Shown here in pieces: positions 48,986 through 59,432 of a DNA stretch of 64,000 nt. The stretch is from positions 92,890 through 156,889 of the forward strand of contig NZ_PDNW01000012.1 in the NCBI RefSeq assembly GCF_002849655.1. The letters run 5' to 3'. A program made the position numbers and the translations under genes. The stretch's first letter is position 1. The number at the start of each line of letters is the position of its first letter. Source of the stretch: Pollutimonas subterranea (lineage in GTDB: Bacteria; Pseudomonadota; Gammaproteobacteria; Burkholderiales; Burkholderiaceae_B). The notes below the pieces were generated by a model. The model had not been told where the DNA came from. It saw only the letters and a program-made list of their open reading frames with translations, and made no database searches.

Positions 48986-49884
48986 GTCAAACCACTCCTG
49001 CTGCCCCAGAATCGTCGGGCCAGCGCCGCGCGTTCCAGAAAATTTTCAAGTTCCTCGCCATCGGCATCCTGCAGCGCCTGTTCCGCCCGGTTCAATGCCG
49101 CCTTGACCTCTTGCAGTTCAGCCAGTACGGCGGAACGGTTTGCAAGGAATATATCGCGCCAGACTTCAGGCGAGCCCGCGGCGATCCGTGTGAAATCCCG
49201 GAAACCGCTACCCGCCAGCGCCATGCGTATATCGGAGTCGTGCGCCGTGGCAACCTGCCACATGAACACAGAAGAAAGCAGATGCGGCACGTGGCTTACC
49301 GATGCCAGTACCGTGTCGTGCACCTGCGGGTCCATGACCATGACTCGGGCACCGCAAGACTCCCATATCCGTGTGAGCCGGGTTTTTGCCTCGCTCGTAT
49401 TTTCATCCAACGGAGTCAGTACTACCGTGCGGCCCCGATAAAGGGAAGCATCGGCGGCTTCCGGACCCGTGCTTTCGGCGCCCGCTATCGGATGGCCAGG
49501 TATGAATTGCCCGATATGCCCGCCCAAGGCGGCCCGGGCCGCCTCGACCACGTCAGCTTTGGTGCTGCCGGCATCGGTCACAATGGTGCCAGGGCGCAGA
49601 GTAGGCTTCAGGCGTGACAGGATAGTCTCGGTAGCGCCGACGGGCGTGGAGAGAAAAATAATGTCTGCCTGCTGCGCGGCCTGCTCCAGCGTGACGGCCT
49701 CATCGATCAGTCCCAGCTCACGGGCTCGCGCCAGCGATGAAGGTTGACGGCCAACGCCAAGCACACGGCCTACAGCGCCACCATCGCGCAGTGCCGCCGC
49801 GAACGAGCCGCCGATAAGGCCGACGCCCACAATAGCGAGCACAGGAACCAACGGCGCGGCATGGACGACGGAAGCAGCACTCAT
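48982..49884 (-). CDS. tyrA: Prephenate dehydrogenase
   Basis: 300 residues; NAD(P)-dependent step to 4-hydroxyphenylpyruvate for tyrosine. Rossmann turn [40 protein letters not shown], and [20 protein letters not shown]. Monofunctional, without chorismate mutase. The ATG overlaps the stop of a 21-codon ORF (ATGA), so its translation may depend on that ORF. Confidence 0.95.
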   Translation of the reverse strand: MSAASVVHAAPLVPVLAIVGVGLIGGSFAAALRDGGAVGRVLGVGRQPSSLARARELGLIDEAVTLEQAAQQADIIFLSTPVGATETILSRLKPTLRPGTIVTDAGSTKADVVEAARAALGGHIGQFIPGHPIAGAESTGPEAADASLYRGRTVVLTPLDENTSEAKTRLTRIWESCGARVMVMDPQVHDTVLASVSHVPHLLSSVFMWQVATAHDSDIRMALAGSGFRDFTRIAAGSPEVWRDIFLANRSAVLAELQEVKAALNRAEQALQDADGEELENFLERAALARRFWGSRSGLT

Positions 49885-49946
49885 GAGCGCTGAAAGACCT
49901 TGCCGACCGACAGTTCGCCTGCGCGATGGAGGATGTCAATAATCAT
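49881..49946 (-). CDS. Micro-ORF between pheA and tyrA
   Basis: 21 codons beginning MIIDILHRAG and ending VFQRS, with AAAGG 7 nt before the ATG. It starts 10 nt after the pheA stop and its TGA overlaps the tyrA ATG. I recognise no family. It may only couple tyrA translation to pheA, or be a remnant of a gene such as hisC that sits here in related supraoperons. Confidence 0.4.
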   Translation of the reverse strand: MIIDILHRAGELSVGKVFQRS

Positions 49947-49956
49947 GCGAAGGCCT

Positions 49957-51042
49957 TTACTGGCTGGGATATGAACCCAGAACTTTGAAAAAGGCGACCT
50001 GCTTCTTCAGGTCGGACAAAGCCTGGGCCACTGCCGGCTCATTGCGATGGCCTTGCAAGTCAACGTAAAAGTAGTATTCCCATTGGCCAGTGCGCGCCGG
50101 CCTGGACTCAAGGCGCGTCATGGAGACTTTGTTGGCCGCCAGCGGCGCAAGCATGTCGTACACCGCGCCCGCACGATTCGGGACCGCCAGGATAATGCTG
50201 GTTTTGTCCTTATCGCTGGGCAGCGTCTCGATAGCGCCGACGGCGAGGAAACGGGTCCGGTTCTGCGGATCGTCCTGTATGCCCGAAGCCACTATCTGCA
50301 GGTCCCACGCCTGCGCGGCGCCGGCGCCGGCAATGGCCGCCACCGTCGCGTCCTGCGACGCGATGCGAGCCGCTTCGCCATTACTGGAGGCGGCGTCGCG
50401 CGCGAGCTTGGGATAGTGTTGCGTCAACCATGCCTGGCACTGCGCCAACGCCTGGGGATGCGCCATGACGCGCGTGACGCCTTCGAGCGAACCCGATCGC
50501 GACATCAGATTGTGATGGATTTTTATGGAACGCTCGCCCAGCACTTTCAAGGGCGAATTCAACAAAAGATCGAGCGTGCGGTTGACGGCGCCTTCGGTGG
50601 AGTTCTCGACCGGCACCATGCCTACGTCTGCCTGGCCCGCCTCGACAGCACGAAAGACCTCATCGAAGGAATCGCATCGCAAGCGGGTCACCGCGTGGCC
50701 GAAGTGCTCAAGCGCTGCCTGCTCGGAAAACGAACCTTGCGGCCCCAGATACGCGACCGTAAGTACGCTTTCGAGCCCGCGACAGGTGGAAATAACCTGG
50801 GTCCAGACCGCATCGATGGCCTGCTCGGTGAACGGCCCCTTGTTCAGTGCCTGCAGACGGCGGATAACCATCGCCTCGCGCTCAGGCTTGAGTACCGGTC
50901 CTTCAAGATCAAAATCTTCCTTGATCTTGCCGACTTCCTGCGCCGCCCTGGCACGCTGGTTCAGCAGATCCAGGATTTGCTCATCCAGCGAATCGATCTG
51001 CTGGCGCAAAGGCAACAAACGGGCTTGTAAGGAATTATCCAT
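49957..51042 (-). CDS. pheA: Bifunctional chorismate mutase/prephenate dehydratase
   Basis: 361 residues from the ATG at 51042 ([20 protein letters not shown]). Chorismate mutase AroQ domain to about residue 90 ([17 protein letters not shown]), then the dehydratase domain ([37 protein letters not shown]), then an ACT domain with [19 protein letters not shown] that binds phenylalanine for feedback. Overlaps the serC stop by 8 nt. Confidence 0.96.
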   Translation of the reverse strand: MDNSLQARLLPLRQQIDSLDEQILDLLNQRARAAQEVGKIKEDFDLEGPVLKPEREAMVIRRLQALNKGPFTEQAIDAVWTQVISTCRGLESVLTVAYLGPQGSFSEQAALEHFGHAVTRLRCDSFDEVFRAVEAGQADVGMVPVENSTEGAVNRTLDLLLNSPLKVLGERSIKIHHNLMSRSGSLEGVTRVMAHPQALAQCQAWLTQHYPKLARDAASSNGEAARIASQDATVAAIAGAGAAQAWDLQIVASGIQDDPQNRTRFLAVGAIETLPSDKDKTSIILAVPNRAGAVYDMLAPLAANKVSMTRLESRPARTGQWEYYFYVDLQGHRNEPAVAQALSDLKKQVAFFKVLGSYPSQ

Positions 51043-52162
51043 GTCGTTGGGCAAAATTCTGCATGAATGAAATGAGGGCTTGAACGCCTTCCATGGGAAC
51101 CGCGTTATAAATGGAAGCACGCATGCCCCCGACACTCTTGTGCCCCTTGAGCTGCATCAGCCCCGCGGCATCCGCCTGGGCCAGGAATTCGCTGTTCAAA
51201 GACTCGTCGCGCAGGAAAAACGGGACGTTCATGCGTGAACGAGATGCGGCGTGCACGGTGCTCAGATAAAAGTCCGCGGTATCCAGATACGAGTACAGCG
51301 CCTGTGCCTTGGCGACGTTGACTGACTCCATGGCCGCCACACCGCCTTGCTTCTTCAGCCACTTGAATACGAGCCCGGCCACGTATATGGCATAGGTCGG
51401 CGGCGTATTGAACATGGAATCCGCGGCCGCGACATTACTGTAGTCAAAGGCGGAAGGACAAACAGGCAAGGCATGCCCCAGGAGGTCTTTGCGAACGATG
51501 ACCATGGTCACGCCTGCCGGTCCCGCATTCTTCTGGGCGCCCGCATACACAATGGCCGCCCTGGAAAAGTCGATGGAGCGGGACAGAAAGTGCGAAGAGG
51601 CATCGACCACCAATGGGACATCGGGCGCGCCCACCGAGGCCATGTCAGGCCAGTCGGAAAACTCGACACCGCCTATGGTTTCGTTGCTGCACAAATGCAG
51701 GTAGGACGCGTCGGGTCGGACTTTCCATGTATCGATGCCCGGAAACCAGGTCCATGGCGCTTGCGTCGCGCCATCCAGCGCTGTTTCGCTACCGCTGGAA
51801 GCCGCTACGGCAATATCGCCATAGCGCTGCGCTTCCTTGTGGGACTTGTTGGACCAAATGCCTGAAAGCAGATAGTCGGCCTTGCCCGTTTTGCCCCGGC
51901 CTATCAGGTTCAAAGGCACAATCGCATTCTCGGCGGTTGCCCCACCCTGCATGAACAAGACTTCGTAGTCTTCGGGTATGGCCAGCAGCTCGCGCAGGTC
52001 GGCCTCGGCTTCGTCGCGTATCTGGGTAAACTGCTTGCCCCGATGGCTCATTTCCATGACCGACATGCCGCTGCCATGCCAATCGGTCATTTCCGCAGCC
52101 GCTTGCTGCAGCACTTCCAGCGGCAAGGCCGACGGGCCTGCCGAAAAATTCCACGGGCGCAT
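51035..52162 (-). CDS. serC: Phosphoserine aminotransferase
   Basis: 375 residues; PLP enzyme for serine (and pyridoxine) synthesis. [52 protein letters not shown], and the PLP lysine in [20 protein letters not shown]. Start ATG at 52162 shares its A with the gyrA stop (TGATG); a TTG one codon earlier is possible but less likely. Confidence 0.96.
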   Translation of the reverse strand: MRPWNFSAGPSALPLEVLQQAAAEMTDWHGSGMSVMEMSHRGKQFTQIRDEAEADLRELLAIPEDYEVLFMQGGATAENAIVPLNLIGRGKTGKADYLLSGIWSNKSHKEAQRYGDIAVAASSGSETALDGATQAPWTWFPGIDTWKVRPDASYLHLCSNETIGGVEFSDWPDMASVGAPDVPLVVDASSHFLSRSIDFSRAAIVYAGAQKNAGPAGVTMVIVRKDLLGHALPVCPSAFDYSNVAAADSMFNTPPTYAIYVAGLVFKWLKKQGGVAAMESVNVAKAQALYSYLDTADFYLSTVHAASRSRMNVPFFLRDESLNSEFLAQADAAGLMQLKGHKSVGGMRASIYNAVPMEGVQALISFMQNFAQRHG

Positions 52163-54903
52163 CAATTGTCGTCCTTGGTCTCGTTGTCATCATTCGAATC
52201 GGAATCGCCTGATTCATCGGCATCAGCGCCGACATCGTCAGCCGCCGCATCGCCGGTGGCAGCCGGCTCGCCGCCTGGCGTACCGTTGACCACATCAGCA
52301 TCATCGAGATCCGCCGATTCGTCGTCCGTATCGGCGTCGCTTTCAACAACACGTCGCACACCTTGCAATACGGTGTTGTCGTCGACGCTGATAAGGGTCA
52401 CGCCTTGCGTGGCACGGCCCATTTCACGAATTTCGGAGACACGGGTACGGACCAGCACGCCACCAGTAGTAATCAGCATGATTTCGTCGGATGGTTCAAC
52501 CAGCACGGCCCCGACCACCTTGCCATTGCGGGCGGAAGTCTGGATGGCGATCATGCCCTTGGTGCCGCGGCCATGACGGGTGTATTCCGTAATGGACGTC
52601 CGTTTGCCGAAGCCGTTCTCGGTAGCCGTGAGCACGCTTTGCGTTTCATCACCCGCCACCAGCATGGCAATGACCGACTGGCTTTCTTCCAGCATCATGC
52701 CCCGCACGCCGCGTGCGGTGCGTCCCATTGGCCGCACATCGTTTTCGTCGAAACGCACGGCCTTGCCCGAATCCGAAAAGAGCATGACGTCGTGCTTGCC
52801 ATCGGTAAGGTCTGCGCCGATCAGATAGTCGCCATCGTCCAGGGCGACAGCAATAATGCCTGCCTTGCGAGGATTGGAGAAATCGGACAGAGGTGTCTTC
52901 TTGACCGTACCGCGCGACGTTGCCATGAACACGTAGTGATCATCGCTGAATTCCTTGACAGCCAGGACCACCGTGATTTTCTCGCCGTCGACCAAGGGGA
53001 ACATATTGACGATGGGACGGCCGCGGGAACCCCGCGAGCCTTGCGGAACTTCCCAGACTTTGAGCCAATAGAGACGTCCGCGGTCGGAGAAGCAAAGCAG
53101 ATAGTCATGCGTATTGGCAATGAACAGCTGGTCTATCCAGTCGTTCTCTTTCATGGTGGTTGCCTGCTTGCCCCGGCCGCCGCGTTTTTGCGAACGGTAT
53201 TCGGACAAGGGCTGACTCTTGATGTATCCCGACTGCGACAAGGTGACCACCATGTCCATCGGGGTGATCAGGTCTTCGGTGTCGAGCTCGGTCGCGTTGT
53301 GCTCGATCTCGGAGCGACGGGAATCCTTGGTGTTGGTCGAGAACTCGAGCCTGATGGCAATCAGTTCATCACTGATGATGGTGGTAACGCGCTCGGGACG
53401 GGCCAGGATATCGAGCAGATCGGCGATCGTCGCCATGATGTCTTTGTACTCGGCTACGATCTTGTCCTGCTCAAGGCCGGTCAAGCGCTGCAGCCGCATG
53501 TTCAGGATTTCCTGGGCCTGCACATCGCTGAGACGATAGAAACCGTCGGCCTGCAGACCGAACCCGTCGGGCAGCGTTTCAGGCCGATACGCTGCCTGGC
53601 CGCCCGGGGTGTCGCCTTGGTCCGCGCGCGACAACATTTCTCGCACCAACGAGGAATCCCAAGTACGCGCCATAAGGTCCTGGCGTGCCACCGGTGGCGT
53701 AGGCGCAGCCTTGATGATGGCGATGAAGTCATCGATATTGGCCAATGCCACGGCCAGGCCTTCCAGCACGTGGCCGCGCTCTCGTGCCTTGCGCAACTGG
53801 AAAATAGTGCGCCGTGTGACAACCTCGCGGCGGTGGAACAGGAAGTACTCCACCATTTGCTTCAAGTTAAGCAGGCGCGGCTGGCCATCGACCAGCGACA
53901 CCATATTCATGCCAAAGGTGTCCTGAAGCTGCGTGTGCTTGTACAGATTATTCAGTATGACTTCCGGCACCTCGCCACGCTTGAGTTCAATGACCAGGCG
54001 CATGCCGTCTTTGTCGGACTCGTCGCGAATATCGGAAATGCCTTCGATTTTCTTTTCATTGACCAGCTCGGCAATGCGCTCCTGCAAGGTCTTCTTGTTG
54101 ACCTGGTAAGGAAGGGCATCGATGACAATGGATTGGCGGTTGCCCTTTTCCATGTCTTCGAAATGTGTCTTGGCGCGCATGATGACGCGGCCGCGGCCGG
54201 TCCGATAGCCTTCGCGCACCCCGGACATGCCGTAGATGATGCCGCCCGTGGGGAAATCGGGCGCGGGTATCAGTTCAATGAGCTCGTCTATTGTGCAGGC
54301 CGGATTGCGAAGGCAATACAGACACCCTTCTATTACCTCGGACAAATTGTGCGGAGGAATATTGGTCGCCATGCCCACGGCAATGCCCGAACTGCCATTG
54401 ACCAATAGATTAGGCAAACGCGACGGCAACAACAGTGGCTCTTGTTCGCTGCCATCGTAGTTAGGGCCGAAATCGACGGTTTCCTGGTCGATATCGGCAA
54501 GAAGTTCGTGTGCGATCTTGGCCAGGCGGATTTCGGTGTAGCGCATCGCCGCCGCGTTATCGCCGTCGATGGAACCGAAGTTACCCTGGCCGTCGACAAG
54601 CATGTAGCGCAGCGAGAAGTCCTGGGCCATGCGCACAATAGTGTCGTAGACGGCGGAGTCGCCATGAGGGTGATACTTACCGATTACGTCACCGACGATA
54701 CGCGCCGACTTCTTATAGGCCCGGTTCCAGTCATTGTTAAGTTCGTGCATGGCGAACAACACGCGCCGGTGCACCGGCTTCAAACCATCCCGGACGTCCG
54801 GAAGGGCTCGCCCCACAATCACGCTCATCGCGTAATCAAGATAACTGCGGCGCATTTCCTCTTCCAACGATATTGGAAGGGTCTCCTTGGCAAAGGAATC
54901 CAT
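52162..54903 (-). CDS. gyrA: DNA gyrase subunit A
   Basis: 913 residues; cuts and rejoins DNA in the type II topoisomerase. Active-site region [20 protein letters not shown] with the catalytic tyrosine; the quinolone region reads [20 protein letters not shown], with Ser and Asp at the positions equivalent to E. coli 83 and 87, so no classic resistance change. GyrA-box QKRGGRGKQ near residue 565, then the pinwheel domain. The last about 60 residues are a strongly acidic Asp-rich tail. First gene of the serC-pheA-tyrA-aroA supraoperon. Confidence 0.97.
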   Translation of the reverse strand: MDSFAKETLPISLEEEMRRSYLDYAMSVIVGRALPDVRDGLKPVHRRVLFAMHELNNDWNRAYKKSARIVGDVIGKYHPHGDSAVYDTIVRMAQDFSLRYMLVDGQGNFGSIDGDNAAAMRYTEIRLAKIAHELLADIDQETVDFGPNYDGSEQEPLLLPSRLPNLLVNGSSGIAVGMATNIPPHNLSEVIEGCLYCLRNPACTIDELIELIPAPDFPTGGIIYGMSGVREGYRTGRGRVIMRAKTHFEDMEKGNRQSIVIDALPYQVNKKTLQERIAELVNEKKIEGISDIRDESDKDGMRLVIELKRGEVPEVILNNLYKHTQLQDTFGMNMVSLVDGQPRLLNLKQMVEYFLFHRREVVTRRTIFQLRKARERGHVLEGLAVALANIDDFIAIIKAAPTPPVARQDLMARTWDSSLVREMLSRADQGDTPGGQAAYRPETLPDGFGLQADGFYRLSDVQAQEILNMRLQRLTGLEQDKIVAEYKDIMATIADLLDILARPERVTTIISDELIAIRLEFSTNTKDSRRSEIEHNATELDTEDLITPMDMVVTLSQSGYIKSQPLSEYRSQKRGGRGKQATTMKENDWIDQLFIANTHDYLLCFSDRGRLYWLKVWEVPQGSRGSRGRPIVNMFPLVDGEKITVVLAVKEFSDDHYVFMATSRGTVKKTPLSDFSNPRKAGIIAVALDDGDYLIGADLTDGKHDVMLFSDSGKAVRFDENDVRPMGRTARGVRGMMLEESQSVIAMLVAGDETQSVLTATENGFGKRTSITEYTRHGRGTKGMIAIQTSARNGKVVGAVLVEPSDEIMLITTGGVLVRTRVSEIREMGRATQGVTLISVDDNTVLQGVRRVVESDADTDDESADLDDADVVNGTPGGEPAATGDAAADDVGADADESGDSDSNDDNETKDDN

Positions 54904-55315
54904 AGATTGTCTAAAACTTAAAAATCGTGAAACTGGACCGATGACGGGCGAATGGGAAATTCTAACACTTGCGCCTATGGCTACGCCTTAGTGACAATGC
55001 AATGTCCGCCAGACTCTCATTTGTCAAAAATTGATGCTTGCAGCATATAGCGGTCGCAATGTGCCCGCGCCCCAGGCAATGTTGGCAAAAACCAACATTA
55101 AAAGGGGAGATAGCGTAGAAATCCCGATATCTGAGCCTTATGCGTAGCGCAGGCTTAACTAACCGCCCAGAAATGCCGTAAGATTCGCCCTAACACGCAT
55201 GAAACCCAGCGCAATACTATTAACCCATAGCGTTGCTATACTGGCTCCGTTTTCTTGATATGCGGCGGGGGTTCGCTGCGGTCACTTACCAGCATTAAGC
55301 TCAACGAGGAGAAAC
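54904..55315. promoter_or_regulatory. Divergent gyrA/ompA intergenic region
   Basis: 412 bp without a credible gene. It holds a perfect 8-bp inverted repeat, AATGTTGG-CAAAAA-CCAACATT (55078-55099), and, nearer ompA, TATACT at 55237-55242 as a plausible -10. CAACGAGGAG lies just before the ompA ATG as a ribosome site. Confidence 0.4.
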
Positions 55316-55900
55316 ATGAACAAACCCTCCAAAATCGCACTAGCACTCGCCATTGCAGCCACTTCGGCTTCTGGTGCAGTATCTGCGCAAACTGTCGATA
55401 ACTGGCAAAATCCGTTTGGCGACGTTTGGAAAAACGGCACTAACGAATTGTGCTGGCGTGACAATTTCTGGACCCCAGCTACCGGTATCCCCGGTTGCGA
55501 CGGCGTACCAGTTGCGCAAGCTCAGGCTCCAGTGGTTGCTCCTACCTCAACCAAAGTTGTGTTGAATGCTGACACCTTCTTCGATTTCGACAAAGCCACA
55601 CTGAAACCGGAAGGTCGCCAGATTCTTGATCAAGTCGCTGCACAAGCCGACACGATCAATCTGGAAACACTGATCGCAACTGGCCACACCGACTCCATCG
55701 GTACCGAGAAGTACAACCAAGGCTTGTCCGAGCGCCGTGCCAACACGGTCAAGAACTACCTGGTTACCAAAGGCATTCCTGCCGACCGTATCTATGCTGA
55801 AGGCAAAGGCGAATCCAGCCCTGTTGCCGACAACAAGACTCGTGAAGGCCGCGCACAGAACCGTCGCGTAGAGATCGAAATCGTTGGCGTCCGTAAGTAA
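55316..55900 (+). CDS. ompA: OmpA-family outer membrane protein (short, barrel-less)
   Basis: 194 residues with a signal peptide (cleavage after AVSA, residue 24). A short N-terminal segment with ELCWRDNFWTPATGIPGCDG, then an OmpA_C peptidoglycan-binding domain: FFDFDKATLKPEGRQILDQV and TGHTDSIGTEKYNQGLSERR. No eight-stranded barrel, as in the Bordetella OmpA type. Ribosome site AGGAG close to the ATG; a strong terminator follows. ubiG-gph lie downstream. Confidence 0.93.
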   Translation: MNKPSKIALALAIAATSASGAVSAQTVDNWQNPFGDVWKNGTNELCWRDNFWTPATGIPGCDGVPVAQAQAPVVAPTSTKVVLNADTFFDFDKATLKPEGRQILDQVAAQADTINLETLIATGHTDSIGTEKYNQGLSERRANTVKNYLVTKGIPADRIYAEGKGESSPVADNKTREGRAQNRRVEIEIVGVRK

Positions 55901-55936
55901 TACCTCTGTGTAATACTTGCTGGCGTTAAACGCTAC

Positions 55937-55970
55937 AATAAGGGCTCCGCATTACTGCGGAGCCCTTATT
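55937..55970 (+). terminator. Intrinsic terminator of ompA
   Basis: 14-bp perfect stem AATAAGGGCTCCGC with its complement, loop ATTACT, beginning 36 bp after the ompA stop. The distal arm ends in TTATT. Confidence 0.88.
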
Positions 55971-56041
55971 CATTGCGGCCGCCTGTCCGCATGCCAGCGC
56001 CGCCGCTGTCCAACCTTTTTAATGCACGCTTCGGATTGCTC

Positions 56042-56776
56042 ATGAACGCCACTGCAAGCTCTTCAACAACACACGCTCCCAACGTAGACCAGGCCGAACT
56101 CGATAAGTTCAGTGCACTGGCATCGCGCTGGTGGGATCCCGAAAGCGAATTCAAACCCCTGCATGCCATAAACCCGCTACGTCTGGACTGGATTCAGCAG
56201 CATACCGGCGCACTGAATGACAGAAAGGTGCTGGATGTTGGTTGTGGAGGTGGCATCCTGGCCGAAAGCATGGCCAAGGCGGGAGCCCAGGTTACAGGCA
56301 TTGATCTGGCGGAGAAATCACTGACGGTGGCACGACTGCACGGGCTGGAATCAGGCATACCGGTTACCTACCAGGCCATCAGCGCTGAACAAATGGCCGC
56401 CGAGCACGCCGGTGAATTCGATATCGTCACCTGCATGGAAATGCTTGAACACGTGCCCGACCCGGCATCCATCGTTCATGCTTGCGCCACCTTGGTGAAA
56501 CCAGGCGGATGGGTTTTCTTTTCCACGCTCAATCGCAATCCGAAGTCTTTCCTGTTTGCAATCGTGGGTGCCGAATACCTGTTAAGACTACTCCCGCGCG
56601 GTACGCATAGCTACGAAAACTTCATCAAACCCAGCGAGCTTGCCGCTGCGGTTCGACAGGCCGGCCTGTCTACTACCGACCTGGCCGGCCTCGAGTACAA
56701 CCCCATCACCGACCTCTACAAGATATCCCGAGATACCTCCGTCAATTACCTCATGGCCAGCCGCCGCGAAAACTGA
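56042..56776 (+). CDS. ubiG: Ubiquinone biosynthesis O-methyltransferase
   Basis: 244 residues from the ATG at 56042 ([20 protein letters not shown]); methylates two hydroxyls in ubiquinone synthesis. [20 protein letters not shown] is the UbiG entry block; SAM motif [16 protein letters not shown] (about 65-80), and [10 protein letters not shown]. An in-frame ATG at 55973 would start just after the ompA terminator and is less likely. gph follows by 5 nt. Confidence 0.95.
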   Translation: MNATASSSTTHAPNVDQAELDKFSALASRWWDPESEFKPLHAINPLRLDWIQQHTGALNDRKVLDVGCGGGILAESMAKAGAQVTGIDLAEKSLTVARLHGLESGIPVTYQAISAEQMAAEHAGEFDIVTCMEMLEHVPDPASIVHACATLVKPGGWVFFSTLNRNPKSFLFAIVGAEYLLRLLPRGTHSYENFIKPSELAAAVRQAGLSTTDLAGLEYNPITDLYKISRDTSVNYLMASRREN

Positions 56777-56781
56777 TCCTT

Positions 56782-57447
56782 ATGCAAAAACTTGTCTTGT
56801 TCGATTTCGACGGAACACTGGCCGATACCGCTCTGGATCTGGCTGCAGCCGCCAATAAACAGCGTAAGCGTAAAGGGCTCCCTCCCCTGCCCTACGAGAC
56901 ATTCCGGCCTTATGCTTCGCACGGCGCGCGTGGCTTGCTCAAGCTGGCGCTCGATATCGGCCCTGGCGACCCGGACTACGAGACCTGTCGCCAGCAATTC
57001 CTGGAAGACTACGAGCAAGACATGACCACCCTCACTACCCTCTTCGCCGGGGTGAAAGAGCTTCTTGCCACATTGAAAGATAAAGGCTACGCCTGGGGGA
57101 TCGTCACCAACAAGATGGAATATCTGGCGATACCACTAGTGGTGCACCTGGGCCTGTTTACCGAATGCGCGGTTACCGTGGGCGGCGACACCACCACTCA
57201 CGCCAAACCACACCCGGCGCCGCTGCTTCACGCCGCCAAGGAAGCCGGCTTCGCACCGGCCGACTGCATTTACGTGGGCGATGACGAGCGCGATATCATC
57301 GCCGGAAAGGCGGCAGGCATGGCGACCATTGTGGCGGCCTACGGATATTGCGGCAAGGAAACCGCCCTCAAAACATGGCAGGCCGACGCCATAGCCGAAT
57401 CGCCGCATGACATTTGGCCGGCCATTCAGCAGTGGGCTGTCCAATAG
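56782..57447 (+). CDS. gph: Phosphoglycolate phosphatase (HAD family)
   Basis: 221 residues. HAD motif I LVLFDFDGTLADTALDLAAA at the N-terminus, motif II WGIVTNKMEY, motif III/IV YVGDDERDIIAGKAAGMATI. Removes phosphate from 2-phosphoglycolate, a product of DNA repair. The ubiG-gph pairing is common in beta- and gammaproteobacteria. Confidence 0.93.
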   Translation: MQKLVLFDFDGTLADTALDLAAAANKQRKRKGLPPLPYETFRPYASHGARGLLKLALDIGPGDPDYETCRQQFLEDYEQDMTTLTTLFAGVKELLATLKDKGYAWGIVTNKMEYLAIPLVVHLGLFTECAVTVGGDTTTHAKPHPAPLLHAAKEAGFAPADCIYVGDDERDIIAGKAAGMATIVAAYGYCGKETALKTWQADAIAESPHDIWPAIQQWAVQ

Positions 57448-57496
57448 GCAAGGCATAGCATCAACGGCTGCCGACGGCCGCCCTGGCTGGAAGTCA

Positions 57497-58744
57497 TCAG
57501 GACTGGGTTACCGTGACAGGTTCATCTTTGGAAGAGTACGAACCTGCCGCAGTAAATAGCACATCGGTGGACGAGTTCAAGGCGGTCTCGGCCGAGTCTT
57601 GAAGTACCCCGATTATGAACCCGACGCCCACGACCTGAATGGCAAGGTCGTCGGAAATCCCGAACAGGCTGCATGCCAGCGGTATCAGCAACAATGAGCC
57701 GCCAGCCACGCCCGATGCGCCACATGCGCAGACGGCTGCGACAACGCTTAGCAAAAGCGCCGTTGGCAAATCCACCACGATACCCAGCGTGTTCACCGCC
57801 GCAAGCGTGAGCACCGTAATGGTAACGGCCGCTCCGGCCATATTTATGGTGGCGCCCAGCGGTATGGAAACCGAATACGTATCTTCGTTCAGGCCCAGGC
57901 GCTTGCACAAGGCCATATTGACGGGAATGTTGGCGGCGGAGCTGCGTGTGAAAAACGCCGTTATTCCGCTTTCACGCAGGCAGGTGAACACAAGAGGATA
58001 AGGATTGCGACGCAGCTTGGCAAAGACGATCAGGGGGTTGACGACCAGCGCCACGAAAACCATGCATCCCAGCAACAGCGCCAGCAGCCGTGCATAATCC
58101 AGCAACGCGCCAAAGCCGGTATTGGCGATCGTAGAAGCCACCAGCCCAAAAATGCCGATAGGTGCCATCCGGATAACGATTTTAACGATAAAGGATATGC
58201 TCAGCGACAAGTCGGCAATAACGTTCTTGGTGGCGCCATGCGCATGGCGCAAGGCAATCCCCAATGCGATCGCCCAAGCCAGAATGCCGATATAGTTACC
58301 GTTGGCCAATGCCCGGATGGGATTGTCCACGATGTTCATGAGCAAGGTGGTGAGCACATCCGCAATGCTGCCCGGCGGACTCAGCTCACCGACCTCGGTT
58401 TTTAACTGTAGCGTCAACGGAAACAGGAAACTGGCAATCACCGCCACCAGGGCCGCTGCGAAAGTGCCGAAGATGTACAAGATCAGGATCGACCCGATAC
58501 GGGTTTTTTCGCCTCGCTTGTGATTGGCGATAGATGCCGCCACCAATACAAACACCAGAATGGGAGCGACCGATTTCAACGCATTGATGAACAACTGGCC
58601 CAGCAATTCGACGTATTTGGCGGCGGCAGGGAAAAAGTATGCCAGTAGCACCCCCAATACCAATCCCACCAGGATTTGCGTCACCAGTCTGCCGCTGCTG
58701 GCGAACTGCACTAGCGGATTTTTCCTCATGAGGCTACGACTCAT
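57497..58744 (-). CDS. Dicarboxylate/amino acid:cation symporter, SstT-like
   Basis: About 415 residues from the ATG at 58744 ([20 protein letters not shown]), with GGAG 5 nt upstream; the frame stays open to 59035 but that would enter ssrA. DAACS/SstT family: [40 protein letters not shown] (the serine-rich re-entrant loop), and [18 protein letters not shown]. Most like the Na+:serine/threonine symporter SstT. Convergent with gph. Confidence 0.92.
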   Translation of the reverse strand: MSRSLMRKNPLVQFASSGRLVTQILVGLVLGVLLAYFFPAAAKYVELLGQLFINALKSVAPILVFVLVAASIANHKRGEKTRIGSILILYIFGTFAAALVAVIASFLFPLTLQLKTEVGELSPPGSIADVLTTLLMNIVDNPIRALANGNYIGILAWAIALGIALRHAHGATKNVIADLSLSISFIVKIVIRMAPIGIFGLVASTIANTGFGALLDYARLLALLLGCMVFVALVVNPLIVFAKLRRNPYPLVFTCLRESGITAFFTRSSAANIPVNMALCKRLGLNEDTYSVSIPLGATINMAGAAVTITVLTLAAVNTLGIVVDLPTALLLSVVAAVCACGASGVAGGSLLLIPLACSLFGISDDLAIQVVGVGFIIGVLQDSAETALNSSTDVLFTAAGSYSSKDEPVTVTQS

Positions 58745-58922
58745 TACAACTCCAGAAACAAGCCTGCGGCTCGCATAGATAAACGTGTCACTCACTTGCC
58801 TGGCCGTGTCATTCTTGCGCGCTTGACGGCCGACAACACACTGAAATAGCGTCAGGGCTTGGCTCAATGTGGCTAAAAAGTGCTCAAACAGGCCATCGGC
58901 AATTTTACCATCGTCATCACGC

Positions 58923-58951
58923 TGGTCACTGGCTAGAAATAACTGTACAAT
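58923..58951 (+). promoter_or_regulatory. Promoter of ssrA
   Basis: TGGTCA (58923-58928), a 17-bp spacer, then TACAAT (58946-58951), ending 9 bp before the tmRNA 5' end at 58961. A fair sigma-70 match. Confidence 0.65.
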
Positions 58952-58960
58952 TAGTCTTCT

Positions 58961-59326
58961 GGGGTCGATCCGGCTTCGACGTGGGTCGCGAAACAGAGTA
59001 GGGCATGCCGAGCACCAGTAAGCTCGTAAATCCACTGGAACACTACAAACGCCAACGACGAGCGTTTCGCTTTAGCCGCCTAGTGCGGTAAGCCGCTGCA
59101 CTAATTTGTCTTTGGGTTAGGTAGGGTAAAACCTACAGCAGCGTCATTTACAAAGAATCGGATCTTGTTGGGTCACTCAGCCTGATCTTAAATTAATGTG
59201 AATCGCCAAGGAAGGGCCTGTCGGTTGGCATGATCCAAGGTTAAAACTCAAAATGAACCGAATAAGCATGTAGAACTGCCTGCAGAGGGCTTGCGGACGC
59301 GGGTTCAATTCCCGCCGACTCCACCA
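58961..59326 (+). ncRNA. ssrA: Transfer-messenger RNA (tmRNA)
   Basis: 366 nt. The 5' end GGGGTCG pairs with CGACTCC before the terminal ACCA to give the tRNA-like acceptor stem; the 3' part has GGGTTCAATTCCC, the T-arm. The tag is read from the resume codon GCC at 59051: [10 protein letters not shown] then TAG (59081-59083), a betaproteobacterial tag. Rescues stalled ribosomes with SmpB. The encoded CCA ends at 59326. Confidence 0.97.
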
Positions 59327-59334
59327 GTATTCAA

Positions 59335-59365
59335 AACCCAACCTTAATCGGTTGGGTTTTTTTTT
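59335..59365 (+). terminator. Intrinsic terminator of ssrA
   Basis: 9-bp stem AACCCAACC/GGTTGGGTT with loop TTAATC, followed by a run of Ts to 59365. It begins 8 bp after the tmRNA CCA. Confidence 0.95.
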
Positions 59366-59432
59366 GGCTCTTCCCCATTAAAGGGGGATCGACACTCAAA
59401 GAATACGGACAACGACCCACCGACTCAACCTG

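Noticed and set aside
52363..54408. 681-codon plus-strand frame antisense to gyrA
   Set aside because: Shadow of a highly biased gene; GyrA is unambiguous on the other strand.
58745..59035. N-terminal extension of the SstT-like protein up to 59035
   Set aside because: It would run into ssrA; the ATG at 58744 has a ribosome site and fits the family.
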